From assembly GCF_029351045.1 (NCBI RefSeq), contig NZ_JARKIN010000001.1:2008001-2072000 (forward strand): a DNA stretch of 64,000 nt, read 5' to 3'. Within the stretch, counting starts at the first letter, position 1. Each line of letters opens with the position of its first letter. Positions 46,644-55,474 of this stretch are shown in pieces. The position numbers and the translations under genes were made by a program. Source of the stretch: Streptomyces sp. WMMB303. GTDB lineage: Bacteria > Actinomycetota > Actinomycetes > Streptomycetales > Streptomycetaceae. Below the pieces are notes generated by a model that saw nothing but the letters and a program-made list of their open reading frames with translations, did not search any database and was not told the origin of the DNA.

Positions 46644-47303
46644 TCAGAGGCTGCGGGCGGTGATGTCGCCCTGGGAGGTGGCCGCGTGGATGTCGAGTTC
46701 GGTGGTGCCGTCGTTCTTGAGGGAGTTGCTGACGCTGCCGAAGGAGGTGGCCTCCAGCGCGGCCGAGACGCCGGTGGCGGCGCCGACCGAGATGTCGCCC
46801 TGCTGGGTGCGGAGCACGACCTTGCCGCGCACCGCCTCGGCGATCCGGATGGCGCCTCTCGCGGTGCTGATCTCCGCGGGGCCGCCCAGCCGGCCGATCT
46901 CGACGTCGCCGTCGATCGCGGTGAGGCGGACCGCCGCCGCTTCGTCGATCTTGATCCGGCGGTACGCGCCGTCGAAGTCGATGTCGCCGAGCCGGCCGAC
47001 GACCCGGAGCTCGGTGCTCGCCGCCTTCACCTCGACACGGGACCCGGCGGGCAGTTGGACGGTCACCTCGACGGACCCGGAGGGGCCGAGGTACTGCTTC
47101 TCCTGCGGGAGCCCGATCCGCAGGACGCCGTCGGCGTACTCGGTCGCGGCCCGCTCCGCGGCCTTCACATCGCGGCTCTTCGAAGCGTTCGAGGGGCGGA
47201 TCTCGACCACGGTGTCGACGCGGTCGGCGGCGATGATCTGGATGCGTCCGGCGGGGACGTCCAGGACGGCGGCGATCGGGGCGGGGGTGGCGAAGGTCTG
47301 CAT
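46644..47303 (-). CDS. DUF4097 beta-helix protein
   Basis: 219 aa from the ATG at 47303. It shows the repetitive short-strand pattern of DUF4097/adhesin-like right-handed beta helices: RIQIIAADRVDTVVEIRPSN, LRVVGRLGDIDFDGAYRRIK, VEIGRLGGPAEISTARGAI and VVLRTQQGDISVGAATGVS. No signal peptide. In many actinobacteria such a gene heads a DrrAB operon next to a GbsR/MarR-like regulator, as here. Function unknown. Confidence 0.88.
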   Translation of the reverse strand: MQTFATPAPIAAVLDVPAGRIQIIAADRVDTVVEIRPSNASKSRDVKAAERAATEYADGVLRIGLPQEKQYLGPSGSVEVTVQLPAGSRVEVKAASTELRVVGRLGDIDFDGAYRRIKIDEAAAVRLTAIDGDVEIGRLGGPAEISTARGAIRIAEAVRGKVVLRTQQGDISVGAATGVSAALEATSFGSVSNSLKNDGTTELDIHAATSQGDITARSL

Positions 47304-47369
47304 CGTGCTCTCCTTGCGGGTCGCTGTTTCGAACAATGGAAAAGCTACGTTGCGTTCACGGATCCCACA

Positions 47370-47399
47370 ACGTTCTTTTCTTTCGAAAAAGATGAACGT
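47370..47399. promoter_or_regulatory. 30-bp imperfect palindrome centred on TTCGAA, operator candidate
   Basis: ACGTTC (47370-47375) and GAACGT (47394-47399) flank a symmetric A/T-rich core centred on TTCGAA (47382-47387). It lies in the 223-bp region between the DUF4097 operon and its divergent GbsR/MarR-type regulator. GTTGC motifs recur at 47350, 47421 and 47462. Confidence 0.6.
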
Positions 47400-47526
47400 G
47401 CAGCTCATAGCGGAGATATCGTTGCGTCGAGGCTGAAGAGTAATGCAACAAAGCTGAACGGGCGTTGCAATAGAATGAAGGTGAACGCTACCCTGGAGGC
47501 CGGACGACGACATGGAGGAGGCAGCG

Positions 47527-48309
47527 ATGCCGGGAGGCAGGCTCACCCGCAAAGACCGCCAGCAGATCGCACAGGGGCTGGCCGACGGCCTCCCCTACGC
47601 CGAGATCGCCCGGCAGTTGGAGCGCCCGACCTCGACGATCACGCGGGAGGTACTGCGCAACGGCGGCCCCGCCGACTACCGCGCGGAGCCCGCGCACCGG
47701 GCCACCGAGCGCCGCGCCCAGCGGCGCTCGTCCGGCACCTCCCGACGGCCGGAGCCGGTCGCCCTGCCGCACGGACGCGACCCCGAGGCCCTGGCCGAGT
47801 ACGAGGAGCAGTTCACCGACGTCCTCATGCAGTCGGGGCTGTCCAACCGGATGATGGCGCGGATCCTCGTCTGCCTCCTGACCGCCGACTCCGGCAGCAT
47901 GACCGCGGCCGAGCTGGTCCAGCGCCTCCAGGTCAGCCCGGCCTCCGTCTCCAAGTCCGTCGCCTTCCTGGAGGGCCAGGCCCTCATCCGCAGAGAGCGC
48001 GAGGAGCGCCGCGAGCGCTACATCGTCGACGAGAGCCTCTGGTACCAGTCGATGGCCGCCAGCGTCCGGGCCCTGGACCAGCAGGTCGCGATCTCGCGGC
48101 AGGGCGTCGGCGTCCTGGGCGCCGGCACCCCGGCCGCCGTCCGCCTGGAGAACACCGCCCGCTTCCTCGACTTCGTCTCCGAGAGCCTCACCCGCGCCAT
48201 GGAGCAGGCCCGCGACGTACTGCACACCGAAGCCCGGCCCGCCGAGTCCGCGTCGCACCCCGCTCCCGCGTCGGAGGGCGCCGCCGCACAGCCGGCGGAC
48301 CGCGGCTAG
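47527..48309 (+). CDS. GbsR/MarR-type regulator with an extra IS30-like HTH
   Basis: 260 aa from the ATG at 47527 (MPGGRLTRKDRQQI), chosen because GGAGG at 47514-47518 lies 8 bp upstream; an ATG at 47512 is also in frame. The N-terminal ~45 residues, GLADGLPYAEIARQLERPTS, resemble the HTH_38 domain of IS30 transposases. A MarR/GbsR winged helix follows (MTAAELVQRLQVSPASVSKSV, ALIRREREERRERYIVDE). Two potential DNA-binding heads in one protein are unusual. Divergent from the DUF4097-DrrAB operon. Confidence 0.88.
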   Translation: MPGGRLTRKDRQQIAQGLADGLPYAEIARQLERPTSTITREVLRNGGPADYRAEPAHRATERRAQRRSSGTSRRPEPVALPHGRDPEALAEYEEQFTDVLMQSGLSNRMMARILVCLLTADSGSMTAAELVQRLQVSPASVSKSVAFLEGQALIRREREERRERYIVDESLWYQSMAASVRALDQQVAISRQGVGVLGAGTPAAVRLENTARFLDFVSESLTRAMEQARDVLHTEARPAESASHPAPASEGAAAQPADRG

Positions 48310-48521
48310 GGTCGTGCGCCGAGGGCTGCCAGCTCCCCGGCACCCGGCCGGGATCACGGGCTCCGCGGACCCCCGGGAGGGCTCCGGCACCGCAGCGCAC
48401 GGGGGACGCCCACACCCGCGCGCGGGAAAACCGGCCGCCTCCGCCCGCTGGGGCGTCGTACCCTGGAGCCGTAGTGGAAGCACGCCGCAGTGAGGGAGAT
48501 GAGCAGGCCCAGAGGCCGCCC

Positions 48522-50684
48522 ATGACGCAGACAACCCCATCCCAGGCCGGACCCGGGCAGGAGACCGCCCGCTTCACCGTGCCGCCCACGCACCCCATGG
48601 TGACCGTGCTGGGCTCAGGCGACTCCCTGCTGCGCGTGATCGAGAACGCGTTCCCCGGTACGGACATCCACGTCCGGGGCAACGAGATCAGCGCGACCGG
48701 CAACGCCGCGGAGGTCGCCCTGGTCCAGCGCCTTTTCGACGAGATGATGCAGGTGCTGCGCACCGGTCAGCCGATGACGGAGGACGCCGTGGAGCGCTCG
48801 ATCTCCATGCTGCGCGCGCAGGAGAACGGCACGGGTGCCGTCGACGAGACGCCCGCCGAGGTGCTCACCCAGAACATCCTCTCCAACCGTGGCCGCACGA
48901 TCCGTCCCAAGACGCTCAACCAGAAGCGCTACGTGGACGCGATCGACTCGCACACCGTCGTCTTCGGCATCGGCCCGGCCGGCACCGGCAAGACGTATCT
49001 GGCCATGGCCAAGGCGGTGCAGGCGCTCCAGGCCAAGCAGGTCACCCGGATCATCCTGACCCGGCCGGCGGTCGAGGCGGGCGAGCGGCTCGGCTTCCTG
49101 CCCGGCACGCTCTACGAGAAGATCGACCCGTATCTGCGGCCCCTCTACGACGCGCTGCACGACATGCTCGACCCCGACTCGATCCCCCGCCTGATGGCGG
49201 CCGGGACGATCGAGGTGGCGCCGCTGGCGTATATGCGGGGCCGTGCGATGCCAACGTTCACGCAGGTCATGACGCCGGTCGGCTGGCGTCCCATCGGTGA
49301 CCTCACCGTCGGTGACCTGGTGATCGGTTCCAACGGCGAGCCGACACCCGTCCTCGGCGTCTACCCGCAGGGCGAGAAGGACATCTACCGCGTCACAGCC
49401 CAGGACGGCGCCTGGACTCTGGCCTGCGGCGAACACCTGTGGACGGTCCGGACCGCTTCGGACAAGCGCCGCAACAAGCCGTGGCGGGTCATGGAGACCC
49501 AGGAGATGATCGGCAACCTCCGGGCGGCGCACGCCCGCCGGTATGAGCTGCCGATGCTCACCGCACCGGTCTGTCACCCGGCGCGCGAGGTCCCGATGGA
49601 CCCGTACGCGCTCGGGCTGCTGCTCGGAGACGGCTGTATCACGGGGAAGACAACCCCGTCGTTCGCAACCGCGGACCCGGAGCTCGTAACCGCCCTGGAG
49701 GACGCGCTGCCCGGCACCACCATGCGGCACAAGGGCGGCGTGGACTACGTACTCGACCGTGTGCGACGTCCGGGCGAGTCCGTGCGAACGGAGAATCCGG
49801 TCACCGGGGCGCTGCGAACGCTCGATCTGCTCGGCACACGCTCGCACACAAAACTCGTCCCGGACGCATACCTCTACAACTCGGCCGAGGTCCGGACCGC
49901 CCTCCTCCAGGGGCTCTTGGACGCAGACGGCGGACCCGTTACACAGGCGGACCGCACCTGCCGCATCCAATTCTCGACGACATCGGTTCTCCTGCGGGAC
50001 GACGTGATCGCACTCGTCCAGTCGCTGGGCGGGACGGCCTACGCACGGCGACGGCCTGCTGCGGGACGCAACCGGAGCACCGCCCGGGCTGCCCACCGAC
50101 ACGACTCCCACGTCCTCGACATCCGTCTCCCCGAAGGCATCGAGCCCTTCCGCCTGGCCCGCAAGCGCGACACGTACCACGCCGCTGGAGGCGGCGGTCG
50201 CCCCATGCGGTTCGTCGACTCCATCGAACCCGCAGGCCGCGAGGAGTGCGTGTGCATCCAGGTGGCGGCCGAGGACTCGCTCTACGTCACTCAGGACTAC
50301 CTGCTCACGCACAACACGCTGAACGACGCGTTCATCATTCTGGACGAGGCGCAGAACACCAACCCCGAGCAGATGAAGATGTTCCTCACCCGGCTCGGCT
50401 TCGACTCGAAGATCGTGATCACGGGTGACGTCACCCAGATCGACCTGCCCGGCGGGACGAAGAGCGGGCTGCGCCAGGTGCGGGACATCCTGCAGGGCGT
50501 CGAAGACGTCCACTTCTCGCAGCTGAACAGCACCGACGTGGTCCGGCACAAGCTGGTGGGCCGTATCGTCGACGCCTACGAGCGCTACGACGACGCCCGG
50601 CAGCAGGCCGGCCCGGCCCCGGCAGAGGGCGACACCACGGCCCCGCAGCCGAACGCGAACCGCGGCCAACGCAAGAGGAAGTAG
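48522..50684 (+). CDS. phoH: PhoH-like P-loop protein interrupted by an intein
   Basis: The precursor is 720 aa from the ATG at 48522 (AGAGG upstream). Removing the 357-aa intein leaves a normal 363-aa PhoH-like protein. The N-terminal KH-like region ([20 protein letters not shown]) is followed by the ATPase with Walker A GPAGTGKT (151-158), [23 protein letters not shown] and, after the intein, [14 protein letters not shown] (Walker B) with [12 protein letters not shown] and [11 protein letters not shown]. PhoH with YbeY is linked to RNA processing/ribosome quality. The intein sits directly before Walker B, so unspliced protein should be inactive. ybeY follows 12 bp later. Confidence 0.96.
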   Translation: MTQTTPSQAGPGQETARFTVPPTHPMVTVLGSGDSLLRVIENAFPGTDIHVRGNEISATGNAAEVALVQRLFDEMMQVLRTGQPMTEDAVERSISMLRAQENGTGAVDETPAEVLTQNILSNRGRTIRPKTLNQKRYVDAIDSHTVVFGIGPAGTGKTYLAMAKAVQALQAKQVTRIILTRPAVEAGERLGFLPGTLYEKIDPYLRPLYDALHDMLDPDSIPRLMAAGTIEVAPLAYMRGRAMPTFTQVMTPVGWRPIGDLTVGDLVIGSNGEPTPVLGVYPQGEKDIYRVTAQDGAWTLACGEHLWTVRTASDKRRNKPWRVMETQEMIGNLRAAHARRYELPMLTAPVCHPAREVPMDPYALGLLLGDGCITGKTTPSFATADPELVTALEDALPGTTMRHKGGVDYVLDRVRRPGESVRTENPVTGALRTLDLLGTRSHTKLVPDAYLYNSAEVRTALLQGLLDADGGPVTQADRTCRIQFSTTSVLLRDDVIALVQSLGGTAYARRRPAAGRNRSTARAAHRHDSHVLDIRLPEGIEPFRLARKRDTYHAAGGGGRPMRFVDSIEPAGREECVCIQVAAEDSLYVTQDYLLTHNTLNDAFIILDEAQNTNPEQMKMFLTRLGFDSKIVITGDVTQIDLPGGTKSGLRQVRDILQGVEDVHFSQLNSTDVVRHKLVGRIVDAYERYDDARQQAGPAPAEGDTTAPQPNANRGQRKRK
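49245..50315 (+). other. Intein with LAGLIDADG homing endonuclease, class 3 splicing signature
   Basis: 357 residues (242-598 of the precursor) between PLAYMRGR and TLNDAF. The first residue is Ala, not Cys/Ser. Block A reads [14 protein letters not shown]. Block B shows the catalytic His64 and Trp66 (CGEHLWTV). The endonuclease has GLLLGDGCI (124-132) and [11 protein letters not shown] (220-230). Block F gives VCIQV with Cys337, block G LLTHN with Thr355-His356-Asn357, then Thr as +1. Trp(B12)/Cys(F4)/Thr(G5) is the WCT triplet of class 3 inteins, which form a branched thioester at Cys F4. The endonuclease looks intact. Confidence 0.9.
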
Positions 50685-50696
50685 CCGGCACCCACC

Positions 50697-51197
50697 ATGT
50701 CGATCGACGTCAACAACGAGTCCGGCCGCCGGGTCGACGAAGAGGCGGTGCTCGACATCGCCCGCTACGCGCTGACCCGGATGCGCATCCATCCGCTCTC
50801 GGAACTGTCGGTGATCGCCGTCGACGCGGGCACCATCGAGCAGTTGCACCGGCAGTGGATGGACCTGCCCGGGCCCACGGACGTGATGTCCTTCCCGATG
50901 GACGAGCTGCGCCCGCCCGCCCGGGACGAGGAGGAGCCTCCGCAGGGGCTCCTCGGTGACATCGTGCTGTGCCCGGAGGTCGCCGAGAAGCAGGGCGCCG
51001 ACGCGCCGACCCGGCACTCCATGGACGAGGAGCTGCAACTGCTCACCGTGCACGGGGTGCTGCACCTGCTGGGCTACGACCACGAGGAGCCCGGGGAGCG
51101 GGCCGAGATGTTCGGCCTGCAGTCGGCGATCGTCGACGGCTGGCGTGCCGAGCGCGGCCTGTCCGGGCCCTCGCCGGCCCCGACGACGACCTCGTGA
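50697..51197 (+). CDS. ybeY: Endoribonuclease YbeY (rRNA maturation)
   Basis: 166 aa. The UPF0054 zinc site [13 protein letters not shown] with three His is preceded by [18 protein letters not shown] and [15 protein letters not shown]. It matures 16S rRNA and acts in ribosome quality control. Position 12 bp after phoH is conserved across bacteria. The stop overlaps the next start (GTGA at 51194-51197). Confidence 0.97.
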   Translation: MSIDVNNESGRRVDEEAVLDIARYALTRMRIHPLSELSVIAVDAGTIEQLHRQWMDLPGPTDVMSFPMDELRPPARDEEEPPQGLLGDIVLCPEVAEKQGADAPTRHSMDEELQLLTVHGVLHLLGYDHEEPGERAEMFGLQSAIVDGWRAERGLSGPSPAPTTTS

Positions 51198-52531
51198 GCA
51201 CGCCCCTGGTCGCCGCCGCCGTCCTGCTGGTCGTCGTGGCATGGCTGGCGGCGTGCGCCGAGGCGGGACTGGCCCGTACCACCAGCTATCGGGCCGAGGA
51301 GGCGGTGCGCCAGGGCAGGCGCGGCGGCGCGAAGCTGGCCGCGGTGGCCGCCGACCCGACCCGCTACCTCAACCTGGCCCTGCTGCTGCGGGTGGCCTGC
51401 GAGGTGGCGGCCGGCGCCCTGGTGACCTACGCGTGCCTGCGGGCCGTCGAGGGGACCTGGCAGGCGCTGGCCGTCGCCATCGGGGTGATGGTCTTCGTCA
51501 GCTATGTCGCCATCGGTGTCTCGCCGCGCACCATCGGCCGCCAGCATCCGCTGAACACGGCGACCGCCGCGTCGTATGTGCTGCTCCCGCTGGCGCGCAT
51601 CCTGGGCCCGGTACCGCAGTTGCTGATCCTGCTCGGCAACGCACTCACCCCGGGCAAGGGCTTCCGCAAGGGGCCGTTCGCCAGCGAGGCGGAGCTGCGC
51701 GCGATGGTGGACCTGGCCGAGCAGGAGTCGCTGATCGAGGACGAGGAGCGGAAGATGGTGCACTCCGTCTTCCAGCTCGGCGACCGGCTGGTGCGCGAGG
51801 TGATGGTGCCGCGCACCGACCTGATCACGATCGAACGGTTCAAGACCATCCGGCAGGCGCTCACCCTGGCGCTGCGGTCGGGCTTCTCGCGGATCCCGGT
51901 GGTCGGCGAGAGCGAGGACGACGTGGTGGGCGTCGTCTACCTCAAGGACCTGGCGCGGAAGGTGCACATCAGCCGGGACGCGGAGACCGAACTGGTCTCG
52001 ACCGCGATGCGGCCCGCGACCTTCGTCCCCGACACCAAGAACGCGGGCGATCTGCTGCGGGAGATGCAGCAGGACCGGATCCACGTCTCCGTGGTGATCG
52101 ACGAGTACGGCGGCACGGCCGGGATCGTCACCATCGAGGACATTTTGGAGGAGATCGTCGGGGAGATCGCCGACGAGTACGACCGCGAACTGCCGCCGGT
52201 CGAGGAGCTGGGCGAGGACCGCTACCGGGTCACCGCCCGCCTGGACATCGGCGACCTGGGAGAGCTGTACGGGCTGACGGGCCTGGACGACGAGGACGTG
52301 GAGACGGTGGGCGGGCTGCTGGCCAAGTCGCTGGGCCGGGTGCCGATCGCCGGTGCGGCCACCACGGTCGACGTCACCGAGGACCACTCCGACCCCACCC
52401 TGACGGGCCTGCGGCTGACGGCCGAGTCCCCGGCCGGACGCCGCAACAAGATCGTGACGGTCCTCGTCGAGCCGGTCCGCGAACCGGTGCGCACGGACGC
52501 CGAGGAGAGCAGCGCGCTCAGCGAGAGCTGA
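51194..52531 (+). CDS. CNNM/CorC-type hemolysin-family membrane protein with CBS domains
   Basis: 445 aa from GTG 51194. The N-terminal DUF21 membrane part has about four helices ([39 protein letters not shown]). A CBS pair follows ([62 protein letters not shown]) and a C-terminal CorC_HlyC domain ([18 protein letters not shown]). The family is linked to Mg2+/Co2+ efflux. Coupled to ybeY by a 4-bp overlap, as in many actinobacteria. Confidence 0.94.
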   Translation: MSTPLVAAAVLLVVVAWLAACAEAGLARTTSYRAEEAVRQGRRGGAKLAAVAADPTRYLNLALLLRVACEVAAGALVTYACLRAVEGTWQALAVAIGVMVFVSYVAIGVSPRTIGRQHPLNTATAASYVLLPLARILGPVPQLLILLGNALTPGKGFRKGPFASEAELRAMVDLAEQESLIEDEERKMVHSVFQLGDRLVREVMVPRTDLITIERFKTIRQALTLALRSGFSRIPVVGESEDDVVGVVYLKDLARKVHISRDAETELVSTAMRPATFVPDTKNAGDLLREMQQDRIHVSVVIDEYGGTAGIVTIEDILEEIVGEIADEYDRELPPVEELGEDRYRVTARLDIGDLGELYGLTGLDDEDVETVGGLLAKSLGRVPIAGAATTVDVTEDHSDPTLTGLRLTAESPAGRRNKIVTVLVEPVREPVRTDAEESSALSES

Positions 52532-52569
52532 CGGCCGGACCCGGGCGGCGCGCCCCCTACGCTGAAGGC

Positions 52570-52932
52570 ATGACGCCGGACCAGCTCAGAGCCTGCTGCC
52601 TGGAGCAGAACGGGGCGTGGGAGGACCACCCCTTCCCCGCGAACCCGGGCCTGTCCACCTTCAAGGTCGGCGCGAAGATCTTCGCCTTCAGCGGGTTGGA
52701 CGAGGAGCCGCTCCGGGTGAGTCTCAAGTGCGATCCGGAGATCGCGGTGCGGCTGCGCGCCTCCACTCCGGCGGTGCGCCCCGGCGTACACCTGAACAAA
52801 CGGCACTGGAACACCGTCGAGCTGGACGGGAGCCTGTCGGACCGGACCGTGCGGGAGATGATCGAGGACTCCTACGACCTGGTGGTGGCCGGACTGCCGC
52901 GCTGGGAGCGGCTGCGACTGGGCCGGGACTGA
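52570..52932 (+). CDS. MmcQ/YjbR-family protein
   Basis: 120 aa from the ATG at 52570. AWEDHPFPANPGLSTFKVGAKI, SLKCDPEIAVRLRA, GVHLNKRHWNTVELDGSL and MIEDSYDLVVAGLPR are the standard blocks of this CyaY-like-fold, DNA-binding-like family. Function is unresolved. It lies 38 bp past the CNNM gene in the same direction. Confidence 0.9.
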   Translation: MTPDQLRACCLEQNGAWEDHPFPANPGLSTFKVGAKIFAFSGLDEEPLRVSLKCDPEIAVRLRASTPAVRPGVHLNKRHWNTVELDGSLSDRTVREMIEDSYDLVVAGLPRWERLRLGRD

Positions 52933-53037
52933 CACCTCCCGGACGGCCGCCGCGATCACCTGTTCGGCGGCCGTCGGATCGCGGCCGGGGGCCGGCGCTG
53001 GTGGGTTGGAGGGCAGACCGTCCCGAAAGGCGCTCCC

Positions 53038-53853
53038 ATGCCCGCTGCACGCCGCTCTCGCCTCGCCGCCACCGCCGTCGCCGTCACCGTGCTGTCCCTG
53101 GCGGGGTGCGGCGGGGACGGCGGCGCGGAGTCCGCCGAGACCGTCTCGCCCTCGCCGCCGCCGTCGAAGTCCGGCGCCACCCCGACCGGTTCGCCCTCGG
53201 AGGTGGCCGGGCCGCTCAGCGCGGAGCAGGCCCGCGCCGCGCTGCTGGCCGAGGGCAGTCTGCCCGCCGGATGGCGGCACGCGGACCTGGCCGACGCCGC
53301 ACCGGCGGGGGCCGCCCCCGAGGAACTGCGGACCGACGACCGCAACTGCCGGCGGCTGTTCGACGTGCTCCGCGGCGACGCGGAGCGGCACGAGGCGCGG
53401 ACCGCCGCGTCCCGCGGCTACCGCGGGAGCGCGGACGGCCCGTATCTCTCCAGCGAGGTCGCCTCCTACGACGGCGAGGGCGGCGACGGCTCGAAGCGGG
53501 CGCTGAGCACCTTCCGGAGTGTGCGGGCGAGCTGCCGGACGTTCACCGCCGAGAACGAGGCGGTCACCGTCGACTTCACCGTCTCCCCGCTGAAGGCCGG
53601 GCCGGGCGGTGACAGCGCGTGCGCCCGGCTGCGCGGCACCGCCCGCGGCGGCCCGGCCGACGGGCAGCAGCTCACCCTCGACCTGGTGTTGTCGCGGGTG
53701 AAGCAGTCCACGACCGGGGTGGCCCTGCTCTCCGTCGGTGACGGCGACACCGGGCTCGCCCGCCGGGCGGCCCGGACGGCCACCGAGCGGCTGGAGGAGG
53801 TGACGGCCGGGCGCACGCCCAACCCGACCGTCCCGCCCGAGCAGGACGGCTGA
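53038..53853 (+). CDS. Lipoprotein of unknown function
   Basis: 271 aa from the ATG at 53038. The Sec signal peptide ends in lipobox LAGC (Cys24), followed by a Ser/Pro/Thr-rich linker (residues 30-60). The globular part (ALLAEGSLPAGWRHADLADA, DDRNCRRLFDVLRG, SVRASCRTFTAENEAVTVDF, DSACARLRGTARGG) has three or four Cys, resembling sensor-like PknH/LpqH-type extracytoplasmic domains. No family could be named with confidence. Convergent with the next MFS gene. Confidence 0.8.
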   Translation: MPAARRSRLAATAVAVTVLSLAGCGGDGGAESAETVSPSPPPSKSGATPTGSPSEVAGPLSAEQARAALLAEGSLPAGWRHADLADAAPAGAAPEELRTDDRNCRRLFDVLRGDAERHEARTAASRGYRGSADGPYLSSEVASYDGEGGDGSKRALSTFRSVRASCRTFTAENEAVTVDFTVSPLKAGPGGDSACARLRGTARGGPADGQQLTLDLVLSRVKQSTTGVALLSVGDGDTGLARRAARTATERLEEVTAGRTPNPTVPPEQDG

Positions 53854-53866
53854 ACCAACCGGCTGA

Positions 53867-53915
53867 CCGATCCGGATCGGCCCCGACCGGTCAGGCAGGT
53901 CAGGAAGGTCAGGCC
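53867..53915. repeat. Palindrome CCGATCCGGATCGG and GGTCAGG triplet in a convergent gap
   Basis: A perfect 14-bp palindrome (53867-53880) is followed by three 9-bp-spaced GGTCAGG copies (53889-53915), the last inside the MFS stop region. It could act as a shared terminator for the two converging genes. Confidence 0.45.
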
Positions 53916-55390
53916 GTCTCCCGTGGGACACGTGCGGCCCGTGTGCGGCCCAGCACGAGGGCCACCAGCGCTCCGACGGCCAGCAGAACGGCGGCGTCGG
54001 CGGCGAGGCCCAGCTTGATGCCGCCCAGCGCGGCCTCGGCAGCGGGCGTGCCCGCGTCCCGCAGTGCCGCGGCCCGGCCGACCGACAGGGCGCTCAGCAG
54101 CGGGATGCCGAGCGCCAGCCCGAGCTGCATGGCGCTGGTGACCAGGGAGGTGGCCCGGCCCTGGTCCGCGTCATCGAGGCCCGAGGTGGCGGTGACGCCG
54201 TAGGTGACGACGGCCACCAGATGCAGTCCGCTGGCCAGCGAGATGGCGAGCACCACCAGCCACAGTCCGCGCTCGGTGCCCAGGCCCAGCAGCGCGGCCG
54301 TCAGCACGCCTTGGCCGAGCAGCCCGAGCGCGAGGGTGCGCGGCGCGCCGAACCTGCGGGCCAGTCGGGGCGCGAGGGCGCCGCCGGCGACGGAGGCGAG
54401 GCCCTGCACTCCGAAGACGAGCCCGGAGACCAGCGGGGAGACGTCCAGCAACTCCTGCAGGTAGAGCGTCATCAGGAAGACCACGGCGGTCATCATCGAG
54501 ACGGTGGCGAGCCCGGCGAGGTTGCCGAAGGCGACAGTGGGACGCCGCAGCAGCGACAGCGGCAGCAGCGGCTCGGCACTGCGTGCCTCCACCCGGACGA
54601 ACGCCACGAGCAGCAGCAGTCCGGCGACGATCGCGCCCAGCACGTCCGGGCGGCCGAAGCCCTCCTCGGCGGCGGTGGACAGCCCGTAGACGACCCCGAA
54701 CAGTCCACCGGTCACGGTCAGCGCGCCGGGCACGTCCAGCCGGGTCCGCGCGCCCCGGCTCTCGGTCAGCAGCCGGGGCGCCACCAGCAGCACCAGGAGT
54801 CCGCCGACACCGAGCAGGCCCATGGTGGAGCGCCAGCCGAGCGTGTCGGTCAGCACACCGCCGACGACCATGCCGACGGTGAAGCCCAGTGCCATCAGCG
54901 AGCCGTTGATGCTCAGCGCCTTGGTCCGCTCGGGCCCCTCGGCGAACGAAGTGGTGATCAGGGCCATCCCGGTGGGGACCAGCGCGGCGGCGCCGAGCCC
55001 CTGCAGCGCGCGGCCCGCCAGGAACAGCGGTGCGGTGGGCGCGAGGGCGGCCAGCACCGAGGCCCCGGTGAAGAGCGCCAGGCCGGTCAGGAAGGTGCGG
55101 CGGCGGCCGAGCTGGTCGCCCAGCCGCCCGAAGAGCAGCAGGAAGCTGCCGGTGGGCAGCGCGAAAGCGGTCACGGCCCACTGCAGTCCCGCCTCGCCCA
55201 GCCCCAGGTCGGGACCGAGGACGGGCAGGGCGACGTTCAGGACGGAGAAGTCGAGCGCGACGAGGAACTGCGAGGCGCACAGCACCACCAGCAGCAGGAT
55301 CTCGCGCGGGGTGAAGCGGTGGGCGGCGGGAGGGGAGACCGGTACGGACGCGGGCGCGGCCGTCTCCGGTGCAGAAGCGGTCGTTGGCAT
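53909..55390 (-). CDS. MFS drug exporter, DHA2/EmrB-like (pair 2)
   Basis: 493 aa from the ATG at 55390. FTPREILLLVVLCASQFLVALDFSVLNVALP starts TM1, with the D-x-S/T-V-N-V-A-L-P signature of DHA2 transporters. GRLGDQLGRRRTFLTG is motif A and GFTVGMVVGGVLTDTLGWR motif C. About 14 helices. Divergent from the MmyB-like regulator, repeating the arrangement at 12.2-14.8 kb. Probably exports a toxic compound. Confidence 0.93.
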   Translation of the reverse strand: MPTTASAPETAAPASVPVSPPAAHRFTPREILLLVVLCASQFLVALDFSVLNVALPVLGPDLGLGEAGLQWAVTAFALPTGSFLLLFGRLGDQLGRRRTFLTGLALFTGASVLAALAPTAPLFLAGRALQGLGAAALVPTGMALITTSFAEGPERTKALSINGSLMALGFTVGMVVGGVLTDTLGWRSTMGLLGVGGLLVLLVAPRLLTESRGARTRLDVPGALTVTGGLFGVVYGLSTAAEEGFGRPDVLGAIVAGLLLLVAFVRVEARSAEPLLPLSLLRRPTVAFGNLAGLATVSMMTAVVFLMTLYLQELLDVSPLVSGLVFGVQGLASVAGGALAPRLARRFGAPRTLALGLLGQGVLTAALLGLGTERGLWLVVLAISLASGLHLVAVVTYGVTATSGLDDADQGRATSLVTSAMQLGLALGIPLLSALSVGRAAALRDAGTPAAEAALGGIKLGLAADAAVLLAVGALVALVLGRTRAARVPRETA

Positions 55391-55437
55391 GATCACAGCC
55401 TGCTGGCGCGGAACACGCCGTGGGGAGCTGCTGTTTA

Positions 55438-55457
55438 TGGTGGTGCCCGCACCACCA
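55438..55457. promoter_or_regulatory. TGGTGGTGC-CC-GCACCACCA inverted repeat, operator of MmyB-like copy 2
   Basis: Perfect 9-bp arms with a 2-bp centre lie in the 84-bp gap between divergent MFS and regulator genes. Its GGTGC/GCACC core resembles the GGYACC cores in the array at 13186-13261, consistent with related binding domains. Confidence 0.75.
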
Positions 55458-55474
55458 CTCAGGGAGGGGAACAG

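Noticed and set aside
49245..50315. Reading the phoH insert as an independent gene or insertion sequence
   Set aside because: The frame is continuous with PhoH and carries splice-junction residues (Ala1, His-Asn, +1 Thr) without its own start or ribosome site.
45645..50684. One 1679-codon plus-strand frame running through the ABC operon, the regulator and phoH
   Set aside because: Only the part from 48522 has recognisable protein sequence. The upstream part is antisense or out of frame to the ABC, DUF4097 and GbsR genes.
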